Below, piece by piece: positions 1 to 10,590 of a stretch of 64,000 nucleotides of DNA; position 1 is the stretch's first letter, and each line of letters starts with the position of its first letter. The stretch lies in the NCBI RefSeq assembly GCF_036711975.1, contig NC_091967.1, positions 1,426,001-1,490,000 on the forward strand. The letters are read 5' to 3'. This stretch comes from Onthophagus taurus. Its lineage: Eukaryota > Arthropoda > Insecta > Coleoptera > Scarabaeidae. A program made the position numbers and the translations under genes. The notes below the pieces were generated by a model. It made no database searches. It was not told the DNA's origin and saw only the letters and a list, made by a program, of their open reading frames with translations.

Positions 1-1060
1 GGGGTAATTATCGGCTCGGGTGCACAGGGCGCTCTACCGGCAGCACGTTTGGCTAGCCTGTCCGCGTGGTTGTTACCCTTGGAGCCGGAATGCCCTTTAA
101 TCCACTGGATTCTGACAGAATTGTATTTCGCGGCCTCCTCCAGTGCTTTGTGACAATCCATAACTACTGCAGACGTTATAATAACTCTGCTTAAAGCTAA
201 AAGAGATTGTTTGCTGTCTGTAAAAATAGTAAAACACTTACCCCGCTTGTTGGATTCAACAATGCAGTCAGCAGCAAGTTTAATAGCAGTTAGTTCCGCT
301 TGTATGACGGTGGTGCTGGACCCTAAAGGTTCTGAGAGGCGAATCAGGGGATCGTGAGAGAATACCCCCGCGCCTGCACCATTTCGTCCTTTTGAACCAT
401 CAGTGTAGATCTTTAAGGTTCTATGTACATCTACAACTGTGGGACTGACGTGGGTGAGGTACTTCCTTGAGAAAACATATTTTGCTGGTCTGTGATCAGT
501 CTTACACTCGAGTAGGGGTGTGTCTAGCACTGCTTCCCTCCAGAGTGTTGAACTGCTGCCAGCGTCCTCATCCTTCATAGTTCCTACTGATTGTAGTCGT
601 TTCATGGTTACCAACGCCACTTCCTGGATATGTAGGTTGAGTGGTGGTAAATTTAACATGATTTCCATGGCCGCTGTGGGGGTTGATCGCAGCGCACCTG
701 TAACATACAGACACGCGAGTCTCTGTATTCTATTAAGCGCAGTGGTGGCGGTAGACTTAGAAGTTCTAGTCCACCATACCACCGCACCGTAAGTTAGCAT
801 TGGTCGAACAACGGCGGTGTAGATCCACAGGGCTATCTTGGGAGACAGACCCCCAAGTCCTCCCGACAGCCCTCCGGCACTGGCCGAAGGCGACACAAGC
901 TTTAATAACTCTATTGTCTAGGTGGGATTTCCACGTTAGCTTACTGTCTATTATTAAGCCCAAGTACTTGACTTCTGTAGAGTCTTCTTCTCTAGTCTGC
1001 CTTCCATCTAACTTTTGCTGCACTTTTTTGTGTCTATTTCCTTCCTTGTAATAACTGACT
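1..1060 (-). mobile_element. Non-LTR retrotransposon fragment (RT thumb plus RNase H), runs off the left edge
   Basis: Read on the minus strand, this encodes the C-terminal part of a non-LTR retrotransposon polyprotein. Around 1023-930 the RT thumb motif VKYLGLIIDSKLTW is visible. Below about 480 an RNase H domain runs in one frame to the window edge, with all expected acidic residues: YTDGSK, QAELTAI, FTDSKQSL and GSKGNNHADRLA. Between them the frame is disturbed, so the element is degraded. RT followed by RNase H fits the Jockey/I/R1/LOA group of insect LINEs, but the clade cannot be assigned. The 5' part and RT catalytic core are absent on the right side, so this is a truncated copy. It lies downstream of the NPRL3 3' end. 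Confidence 0.85.
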
Positions 1061-1496
1061 GTCGATCCGTTACATAATTCTAATATGCTGATTCGTTCAG
1101 TTTTATTAGCACATCATTTAGTATTACTTTTTCGGTGGCCATAATTATTTATTTAAAATTACATATACACTGTTAGCAGTTGGGTCTCTTGGGCGATTTT
1201 TGCGATAAATTGATCAGTTTGTCTTGATGTCTATATTTGTTATGAATGTATATATTTATGTAAATATTTGGGTTGGCTTCTCGCTCGATGTTGAGTTTCG
1301 GGACACCTGTATATAATTTGCATAGCTAAATAAAAATAGCCATAATATGACTTAAACTGAGTTGGAAAAAGGAAGTAAGATTTATTTTTATTTGGTATAT
1401 AATTATTACAAAACAATTCTTTTAACTTTTTTAAATTTACTTTTATTATTTGTATTTTTTGGTTGATTGTTTTTTTATAAATTATTATTTAAATGG
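1060..1496. other. AT-rich spacer, NPRL3 3' flank
   Basis: No gene is supported. Positions about 1298-1311 (GGGACACCTGTATA) resemble one isolated end of a CAGGTGTCC-type mariner element without a visible partner. The stretch just below 1497 should contain the NPRL3 3' UTR. Confidence 0.4.
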
Positions 1497-4400
1497 TCAC
1501 AAATTGCATGAAAACATTGCAATGGCCGGGTCGACGGTTTCGTAAGTAATCAGAACATCTCTGAATTTATCCAATAGTTGAAGTAATTGACTCCTACGTA
1601 GGTTCTCCAGGTACATAATTTCCTCTATGTGATGATCCCCTTTAAAATATTTCTTTCGACATAATCTAGCAAATAACGTTAAATCTTCCCTGCTGTTAGA
1701 CGAAGGGATTTTAAAAATTGCGTTTCTCTCCTCTTCAGGAAAATCTAGCAGTAATTCTTCTTGGTATTCTTGTTTATCTTCATCCGCGGACGTAAAACTT
1801 AAACTTTCCAAACTAAAATTAACAAAAATTAAAAAATAATTGATTCATTAAAATCGAATTTTACTTAGATTCTTTGTGATTTATTTCATCCAAATACGGT
1901 TCGGGGGTTCCCGATAAATTTGAAGCTCCGCTTTCAGATTCCGTTCTAGAATTAACTGTACTTCCTGAACTACTACTAACAAAATTAATTTTAATTCATG
2001 TATAGTGGTAAATATTAACATTTTTTTTTACCTAGTTCTTTTAAATCCATAATCTAAAGGAATGTATTGGATATAAGTGTGCAATTGCAATAAAAGGTGA
2101 TGCTGCAACATCCAAATTATCATTTGTACTAATTGGTTCTGTTGAGATGGATGGCACAATGGATTGCACTTTTGACCCAAAGAAGTCGGCAACGAAAACT
2201 CACCAACGGTTTGCATTAAATTGTAACCGGGAAAAGTTTCGTTGAATTTATTTACAAGGTGGGAATTAACGGAAAGCGGCGCGTCATGTGATATTACATA
2301 CTTATTTGTTGAACAAACGGGGTATATTACAGTTGCTTTTGCCCAATAAACCAAATGGGAAACAAGTTGATATACCTAATTTAATAAATCAATAAATCGT
2401 TTTTTATGTTGCTTTTGAAATTATTCTTACATGTCTTAAAGTTAAATCTGCGTCTGCTGCTAATGTTTGTAAGTTTTTTAATGGGGAATACTGACATAGT
2501 AATCTAATTAACGATGGAGAACTATCAAGAGAAAGAAATTTTTGTATTTGTTGTACAGGACAAAGCAATAACATGCTGTGGTATGGACGTAATGATTGTA
2601 GACACCTGAAAAATATAACAAAAAATTAATTAATTAAGAGTTATCCATCAATTTAGAACGTCAAAATAATGGAAAATTTAATCCTTTGTTGGAATGAAAC
2701 CCAATGAGGACTTGTAGTACTTAAATCATGGAAAGGAAATGGTTACACATTAAGGGGGGAATGTCTTTTTTTTATAGTAAAATCTTGTAGTTTAGGGTCT
2801 GAACAATACCTCTATGAAGTTTTAATTTAAAATTATTTAAATTGTAGAAGTTATAAACCTTTAACAAATACGGTGTAGGTTGTTATAGACTTTCACATCA
2901 AAATGGGTTTTTATAATTGCGTCCCTTGTCTACTGTAGTAATAAAACTGACAAAAAACTGGATTCACACAGTACTTGCAAATTATAGAGAAATAATAGGT
3001 TTAAAATAATAAAGTTTAAATAAATTTAATTTTGCCCCTGTCCTCACCTGACCGGCTTTTATTTATGACTGTCATAAAAACCGAAGTTGTTTGAAATTGT
3101 GGTACACTATCGCAATTGTCACAATTCGTTCGATTTGGTTACTAAAGGCTGCTCTAAGAACAAGATTGAACTTGTCTGTATTATTTCGACGTGTTAGCGA
3201 GGACAAAAATGATAGAAAACATTCAAAGGGAAGTTCTAAACACGTAGATAGATCAAAATATACGCAGGAGACGGAAACTACGTTTGCAAGTACGTCAGCT
3301 GCGAAATTAGTGGTAACTAGAGACGAAGAAATTATAGTGAATCTAACTCATGGTTACCGAATTATTGCTTTTTTATCTGTGTTTACTTCAATTTCGGAAC
3401 TGGTAATCTGCAAAATATGTAAAAATTAAATTAGTTTTGGTGAATCCAGTGTTCGTGGATTAGGATTTAAAATATCGATGGAATGTGAATGTGGTGTTCA
3501 ATATACAGGGTGTCTCACGTAACTGGTTCGTTAGAACTTTTTTAGGTTCCACTATTCGTACAGTTTTGAAATTTTGCTAGTATGGGTTGTTCAGTCGCAA
3601 CTTTCGATCTAAAATATTTTCAAGATAGCTGCCACTTCCGGTCTACCGGAAGTAGACCATAACTTCGTTATTTTAAATGGAATGCTATAGTTTTTATTGT
3701 ACCTTTTAATTGTACGTAAAAAAATATGTTGTCTTTAATAAAAGTTATTCGTTTTGGAGTTATTTTGATTTTAAGGTTTTTTTGGCAAATTTCACCATGC
3801 ACTTTAAAACCCTATATCCCAGCCAACGTTCATTCAAAAAAGCTCTAAATTAGCACGATTACCCGTTAGATGCTCTCAAATAGATTGTCATACAGGGTGT
3901 CTCAGTGAGACCGGTCATTAGACGTTTCTGGGGTTCTGGCGAAAATAAAAATTTGAGAATTCAGACTTAAGTATTATCAATTACGATCTCTTCGTCTAAA
4001 ATATTTTCAGATTTCTTGCACTTCCGGTTATACCGGAAGTCGCCACCAACTTTGTTTTTTTAAATGGAACACCCTGTATATTTTTACATATTTGGATTTG
4101 TCTGTTTTGCAGGTTTATAAATAGCTTTACTTTTTGCAATTTGATTCGGTTGTTCTCGAGTTATTCGAATTTTTCTAGAAAAATCTGCTCCAGCAGACAT
4201 TTGTTCAAAAAATCAGAAAACACTCCATTTTTGGGATATCAATTTAGGATTGAGAACATGCTTAAGCAACATGATGGAGTATGTTTTGGTGCCGAGAACT
4301 GCACGTTAACTTTTCAAAATTTGGAAGTACCATAACTTCATTTTTTTAAATGGCACCCCCCATATTTTATTTTTTAGTCGTCTTCGGTGTCTCATTCTAC

Positions 4401-7400
4401 ATCTTTTATATCCCATATGGCCCATACCTAATATTAATAGTTTGGGAGATAATTAGGGTTTTTTGAAAAATGCACACATATCATATGGATATTTAGCCTA
4501 GTGTACCATGAAAAACAAGCCTTCTCAATGAGTTCTTGTCAAAGACTCACTTGTTTACGTCACTTGATGCATGTGAGCTAATAATTCTCTGTTATGTCCC
4601 TTAATATTAGTACTGAAACGAGTTAAAATCGATAACAATAACGAAAGTAATATTTACACAAATCAAGAAATTCTTAATTTAATTTTTTTTGCATGAAATG
4701 CGCGACAAAGTTCGTAGTATGATTCCCAGATCTTCTTTGGCAGCTCGAATTGAGGTGTTGGGACTGGGCTCGAAATAAGCCAAGGCATTCACCTCTTCCG
4801 TTGCATTATCTACTACATTTTTTGGTCAGTTTAACACGTGATTAATTCGTCCGAAATGCAAAAAATTTGCTTCTATTCCTCTAAATTTACCTTTTGACAT
4901 CGGAGATAAATGTGGATAATTTTCATTAAACATTCTTCAAGTTCTACTAAGAACTTTGTCGCACTTTTTGTGCACAAAAAATAAATTATGGATTTCTTCA
5001 TTTGTATAAACATTATTTACGTTATTAATATCCATTTTAACTGGTTTTAGACTCACAAGCATCAAACAACCTAAATTAGACTTTGACGTTTATCAACAAG
5101 TCATTAAACATTTGTTTTCCATGGCACACTAGGTTAATATCCATATGATATGTGAGCATTTTTCAAAAAACCCTAATTATTTCTCAAACTATTAATGTTA
5201 GGCATAGGACATGTGGAATATAAAAGGTGTAAAATGAGACGCCGAAGACGACTAAGTAATAAAATATAGGGGGTGCCATTTAAAAAAATGAAGTTATGGT
5301 GCTTCTAAATTTCGAAAAGTTAACGTATCATAGTAAAGTGACCAAACGATCTAGACAGCCGTTCTCGGCACCAAAACATACTCCATCATGTTGTTTAAAC
5401 ATGTTCTGAATCCTAAATTGATATCTCAAAAATTGAGTGTTCTATGATTTTTTGAACAAATGTCCGCTGGAACAATTTTTTCTAGAAAAATTCGAGAATT
5501 GCTGGTTCAAATTGCAAAAAGTAAAGCTATTTATAAACCTGCAAAACAGACAAATCCAAATATGTAAAAATATACAGGTGTTCCATTTAAAAAAATAAAG
5601 TAGGTGGCGACTTCCTGTATAACCGGAAGTGCTAGAAATCTGAAAATATTTTAGATGAAGAGAACGTAATTGATAATACTTAAGTCTGCATTCTCAAATT
5701 TTTTGTTTGGCCAGAACCCCAGAAAAGTCTAATGACCGGTCTCGCTGAGACACCTGTATATTGTATCAGAGTATCTTATACAGGGTCAAAAATTGAATTA
5801 CCGTTTCTCCATATTCAATGGGGAGAAAGTCGAAAATTTTAAATGGAACGCCCTATATTTTATTAGCCTACACGAAAGGGAATATAATTCTCTACAATTT
5901 ATCTATAAACATTCCTATACTTATTTATTGTAGTTTCTCTCATATTCGTAAATTTATCAAAACATGCAGAAAATGCAGGAAACCGTTTGTATTTTTATTA
6001 GAAGGCCATAACATTTTGACAGTTTTTTGTTTAATTTATTTCTATTATTATTTCTACTATTAACTACGATTGATAATCTTTTAGGTTACTAGCTTTTACT
6101 TATCAAAAATAACAAACAGAAGGTCAAATAAATGAAACTATTAAAACAAAAAGTTAATGACAAAAATTAGATTTGAATAAAAATATAAATTTGTTATTAA
6201 ATTGAATTTGGAAGTGCAATAAAATACGTTAAATTATTTATTTCGTTGTCTTCATCACTGGTGACCGGAAATGTGCGATTTCTTTTGGTCTCGATATATC
6301 CAGAACAAATAGATTCATTATCAACTTTTGAAATTTTTCCTCGTGATGGTCGTTAGGTTGGGTTGGTTTACCTAACTTTTAACTAATGGCAACAATAATA
6401 CAAACATGGACCAAAAACTGTCAAAATTCCATAGCTTTCTAATAAAAAAACCTGCATTTCATGCATGTTTTAATAAATATCGCAATATGAGGCAAACTAC
6501 AATAAATAGGTATGGGAATGTGTATAGGTAATTTGTAGAGAATTAAATTCTCTTCCTGATAGCCTAAAAAAATATGGGGCGTTCCATTTAAAATATTCGA
6601 CTTTCTCGCCATTGAATATGGAGAAACAGTAATTCAATTTTTGACCATTCTGTATAAGACTCCGATACAACAAATGGCAATCTATTTGACAACATCTGAA
6701 GAGTAATCGTGCCAAAGTAGATCCTTTTTGAATGAACTTTGGCTGAGATATGGAGTTTTAAAGAAATTTACCAAAAAAAGTTTAAAACCAAAATAACTCG
6801 AAAACAAAAAACGCTAGGTACCAATAACTTTTATGAAAGTCAACCTATTTTTTTACGTACAATTAAACTGTGTAATAAATACTATAGCATTCCATTTAAA
6901 ATAGCGAAGTTATGGTCTACTTTCGGTAGAGCGGAAGTGGCGGCCATCTTGAAAATATTTTAGATCGAAAGTTCCGAATGAACAACCCATGCTACCAAAA
7001 TTTCAAATCTCTACGAATAGTGGAAGATGAAAACGTTCTAACGAACCAGTTACGTGAGACACCCTGTATACTATCTTTTCCTATGATTGAAAACAAATCC
7101 TACGAAGTAAATAGAAGGTTAGTGTTGGTCATGAGTTCGACATTGTACTATGCTGCTTTAGAAAATATGTACATAGGATCAAAAGCAGTATTTGATGCAT
7201 TGAAGAAAAAGGTAGTAGAAGAGGAAAAAACCAAAAACACTGAAAACGGCAATTCAGCAACAGAAATTACTGTGTCTGGTGATGGAACGTGGAAGAAGAG
7301 GGAATTTAATTCATTATTTGGAATGGCAACTCTTATCGGAAAGTATAGTGGAAAAGTGATCGATCTTATAGTAAAATCGTCAGGCTTGTCAACTATGGAA

Positions 7401-10097
7401 ATCAAGATCTGGGACTGAGGAATATAATACTTGGATGGATGAACATGAAGAGAATTGTTCGGCAAATCATGAAGGATCAGCTGGTAAGATGGAGGTGGAT
7501 GCTATAAAAGAGATGTTTGAAAGATCTTGGGAGTGGTATGAAGTAAGGTATATAAATTATATTGGCGATGGCGACACAGCAACTTTCAAAGAATCCTTAT
7601 GGTGATAACTTTCCATTAAAAAAAAAAGAATGCATAGGTCACGTTGAAAAGCGCATGGGCGCACGACTGAGAAACGTGAAAAAACATAAAAAACTTGGTG
7701 GAAAGAATAAGTTGACAGACAAATTAATAAAAGAATTAACGATTTACTATGGGTTAGCTATAAGGAGACATCCAAATTCTGTTAAAGATATGTATAATGC
7801 TCTATGGGCAACCTACTACCACAAATTATCGTCAAATGAAAATCCGCAGCATATGTACTGCCCAATCGGACCAGAGAGTTGGTGTAAATGGCGTAAAGCC
7901 GAAGCCAAGGGAAAACTGGATGAATTTGACCACGAACCGACACTTCATCCGGATGTTGCAACCGCTATAAAGCGAATATATGAAGCTTGTCATCAAAAGA
8001 ATTGTTAGAAAGATGTTTGGGTGGTGAAACTCAAAATAATAATGAAAGCTTCAATTCTACTGTTTGGCGTTTAGCCCCCAAACATCTACTTAGCCAAGGG
8101 AAAACTGGATGAATTCGACCACGAATCGACACTTCATCCGGATGTTGCAACCGCTATAAAGCCAATATATGAAGACTTGTCATCAAAAGAATTGTTAGAA
8201 AGATGTTTGGGTGGTGAAACTCAAAATAATAATGAAAGCTTCAATTCTACTGTTTGGCGTTTAGCCCCCAAACATCTACACTGTGGTTTAAAAACAGTTG
8301 AAATATCCGCTTATATAGCAGCATTTTTAATGAAGGCTGTTTTGCTATTTTAAAAGTTATGAAAACAATGGGAATTCAAATTGGTGAGCAGACTAAAATT
8401 TATGCCAACTCTCGGGATGAAAAGCGTTTGGAGCACTCGGCTTCAAGCGACAAAAGAAGCTCATACTCAACAAAAATTGCATCAACAGGAGAAAGAAGAT
8501 TTCAACGAGCAAGAAGAAGGAATAGTGTACTGCCCTGGTATAGCAGATTAGCCATAAGTATTGAATATAAATTCACAAATTGTACTTAAAACTTTAAATG
8601 CGTTTTTCTCGAAACGTACTTTTTACAACTGGTTGACATGATTTCTAATCGATTGACTTGAAATTTTAACTGTACATTCAGAAAGTATCTTTCTATCGTT
8701 TGACCTACAGAGAAACTGATACCGTATATACATATGCTTTTTTTTTGCAATAAACTTACCGATTTTAAGAGCAAAATCGGTTATTTTGATTTAACTAGGC
8801 GCCATTTTGCAATAATTTTTTTTCTTGCTTAATTCTAGTTCAGACGATAATCACATGTATATAGAAGAGAACGCCATTTGATTTTTCAGTTTCAAATCGT
8901 CTCAAGGGTGGATATCGTGTCAACCAACGATTTAGACACTTCAAGTGACAACGTTGTTGAAGGACATAGCAGGCGTTATTTCTTATAAACAAATGTGTTT
9001 TTAAATAAATAAATATATGTTCTAAACTTACGCAAAAGTTTGATTTAGTTTGTCAGCCTAAAATTCCGAAAGATATCACTTTATTTAATAGAAAAAAAGA
9101 GATTCCCCCCCTTAAAGAAGTCACATGGAACAGTTGAGATAAAAAGATGTGGAAAAGAACTGTTGAGGAAGAAGTAATTAAACGTTTATGAAGTAACAAA
9201 TGTTTAGATTGTTAAATTAAATGAAATTGCAGAACTAAACTAACTTTTCAATATCTTCAGGTTCAACAATTTTCCCTCTTAAATGCCACTGATGTACTTT
9301 TTGTGGTAAACAAAACGTTAAAGGTATCCATTTATTTATTCTTATATTAACTAAACCTAAAATGTACAAAAAACTTGTTATAAAAAAAAAATTAAATATA
9401 AATTCCCTAATTATTACCTGAACTAGAAAGATCTTCATACATTTTCTTAATATTCTGTGCCAAAATACATTTCTCCAAAATCATTTTGAATGATAAACAA
9501 CTATTATTTGCACAACCATCATCATGTGCAGCCATCATAAGTTGCATTTGATCCGATATAAAACTACATCTTTGTTCCTCATGTTTCAAAATGATACCAA
9601 TTCTTTTACTCAAATCATGATAACATTTAACTAAAAAATCCCATGTTTTCCATAAGAAAAATCATCAATGTTTGGTAGCTGAGATATCTACCTACAGAAT
9701 GACTGGCAACTGCTTGCAGTGCAAAAACTATATTAATCAATAACAACCCTGATTCGTCCTGAGATTTGTTTCGTCTTTGTAAAAGTGTGGGGTGACTCAC
9801 AAATCGAACATCGTTCACTTTCAATTCGAACTTTCTATCACACAATTCCAACTTAACCGCAAACAGAGATGAGAGAAATTCGTCGGAAAATCCTTTTAAA
9901 AATCCGCTTTCTATGTTTGAAGACGGTTGAGGGGGTGATTGCAATAAATCCTCAACGTTCGGTAAAGTATACAGATTCTTTTTTCTTGTATCCGATGTTT
10001 CATTATTTTCGGTGCCATAAAAAGGATATCTGAAGAGTAAACGGTCGCCTTTGCTATCAGACTTCACCAGGATGACACTCAAAGGGTCCACTTCCAT
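1497..10097 (-). CDS. NPRL3: NPRL3, GATOR1 complex subunit (7 exons)
   Basis: The product is the NPRL3 subunit of GATOR1, the GTPase-activating complex for Rag GTPases that represses TORC1 at the lysosome when amino acids are low. Exons (minus strand): 10097-9692, 9630-9418, 9356-9245, 2605-2431, 2375-2032, 1975-1865, 1812-1497. All junctions are GT..AG and keep phase, giving 558 residues, close to the usual ~570. Recognisable blocks are the N-terminal PLSVILVKSDSKGDRLLFRYPF-type start (longin-like domain), IRINKWIPLTFCLP, LRPYHSMLLL, LVQMIIWMLQHHLLLQLHTY, and the C-terminal ARLCRKKYF...HHIEEIMYLENLRRSQLL winged-helix region. I chose the ATG at 10097 because it gives the family start MxxxPLSVILV. 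Intron 3 (2606-9244, 6.6 kb) is packed with transposons; the others are about 50-100 bp. The exons look undamaged. Confidence 0.95.
3893..5756. mobile_element. Second mariner-like element with long TIRs, nested in the first
   Basis: The left end CAGGGTGTCTCAGTGAGACC at 3893 pairs with the reverse complement ending at 5756, with TA on both sides (3891-3892, 5757-5758). The inverted arms run about 640 bp each (3893-4545 against 5115-5756), leaving a central 0.6 kb that contains a transposase N-terminal remnant. The insertion falls in the left arm of the outer element: the arm sequence before 3891 continues after 5758 and pairs as one arm with about 6650-6710. The unusually long arms make it a strong foldback structure. 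Confidence 0.85.
4700..5034 (-). pseudogene. Mariner transposase N-terminal helix-turn-helix remnant (DUF4817 type)
   Basis: On the minus strand, starting at an ATG ending at 5034, the reading MDINNVNNVYTNEEIHNLFF is the typical start of the DUF4817 helix-turn-helix region of arthropod mariner-type transposases. It is followed, after a frame disturbance, by FNENYPHLSP and then by NATEEVNALAYFEPSPNTSI RAAKEDLGI, the second DNA-binding helix-turn-helix. No DDE domain follows; the long arm of the inverted repeat begins instead. This is an internally deleted, non-functional transposase gene inside the nested element 3893-5756. Confidence 0.7.
7903..8279 (+). repeat. 189-bp tandem duplication inside the MULE
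   Basis: The segment starting AGCCAAGGGAAAACTGG at 7903 is repeated at 8092 with a period of 189 bp (63 codons), covering the transposase region from KGKLDEF to the NNNESFNSTVWRLAPKHL block. The two copies differ at only a few positions, including one base missing in the first copy (GAAGCTTGTC against GAAGACTTGTC), which frameshifts the first copy. The similarity shows a recent local duplication. Confidence 0.9.
8600..9244. other. End of NPRL3 intron 3, no gene seen
   Basis: AT-rich intron sequence between the MULE remnant and NPRL3 exon 3. No coding signal or clear repeat is recognised. The MULE's right end may lie here (about 8800-8960), but I could not match it to a left end. Confidence 0.4.
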
Positions 10098-10590
10098 CTC
10101 AAAAATTAACAATTACTTTTTTATTAGTACTTAAATTAAAATTATTTTAGGTTAGAATTCATGACATTTTCTCTTTTTCGATGAATGACATTCGCGGTAA
10201 AAAAACGTACCGAAAATAGATAATTAGGATGTATGTGTTATCGGGTAGATAACGGAGAAGAAATAAATTCCTTTTGTGTTTATCACATCTGATTAAATGA
10301 GGTCACAAAAAGATGAAAACATAAATACGTGCTGTATATAAGTATATACAGCGTGTTCATAAGTTAACGAGTCATGTACTATAACAAAAAAAGAACACAA
10401 AAGTAAATAAAACTTTATTTATTACACTTAAAAACGAATCGGATTAACTAATTAAATACATCCACAAAAAAATATTATAATAGTAACCATGTTTATAGAA
10501 TACTTCTTAATAGTTGATCACTTTTATGCTTATTAACCAACTATAAATACATAATAAACAATGATAATTGATCAATTTGATGAATCAACT
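10098..10590. other. NPRL3 promoter region / PIK3R4 3' flank
   Basis: This ~490-bp spacer separates the NPRL3 start codon from the PIK3R4 stop codon, both on the minus strand. It must hold the NPRL3 promoter and 5' UTR and the PIK3R4 3' UTR. A short motif at about 10347 (TACAGCGTGTTCATAAG) resembles a lone mariner end. No further gene is seen. Confidence 0.45.

Larger units (their letters stand above)
3506..7066. mobile_element. Mariner-like foldback element inserted in the MULE (TA target duplication)
   Basis: The left end CAGGGTGTCTCACGTAACTG at 3506 is matched by its reverse complement ending at 7066, and both ends are flanked by TA (3504-3505, 7067-7068). The arms extend several hundred bases: 3506-3890 pairs with about 6700-7066, and 5760-6060 pairs with about 6495-6700. 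The centre (about 6195-6345, minus strand) can be read as the end of a degraded protein but is not assignable. The MULE reading frame stops exactly at the left TA and resumes at the right TA, so this insertion is younger than the MULE. CAGGGTG termini plus TA duplication fit Tc1/mariner elements. Confidence 0.85.
3060..8590 (+). mobile_element. MULE (Mutator-like transposase) element, split by nested insertions
   Basis: The plus strand encodes pieces of a Mutator-like transposase of the type widespread in arthropods. The N-terminal piece (about 3090-3503) has HGYRIIAFLSVFTSISELV followed by a Cys-rich motif (CKICKN...MECECG). The remainder resumes at 7067 with EVNRRLVLVM, then SGDGTWKKREFNSLFGMATL, YINYIGDGDTATF, GKNKLTDKLIKELTIYYGLAIRR, PQHMYCPIGPESWCKW, NNNESFNSTVW, and a degraded C-terminus EEGIVYCPGIAD in a shifted frame. 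Frameshifts near 7395, 7560 and 7995 and a 189-bp internal duplication show it is dead. It is inserted in NPRL3 intron 3 on the opposite strand to the gene. Element ends are not resolved. Confidence 0.85.

Noticed and set aside
1060..1320. Continuation of the non-LTR RT palm domain on the minus strand
   Set aside because: A faint protein-like reading exists near 1140-1080, but I could not match it to RT motifs, so the element was ended near 1060.
5818..6963. Open frames of 70-80 codons on both strands
   Set aside because: They fall in the inverted arms of the foldback element, and equivalent frames appear in mirror image, so they are structural by-products.
3506..7066. The foldback as one single transposon with a complex interior
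   Set aside because: A second pair of CAGGGTG ends with TA duplications at 3893 and 5756 shows two separate insertion events.
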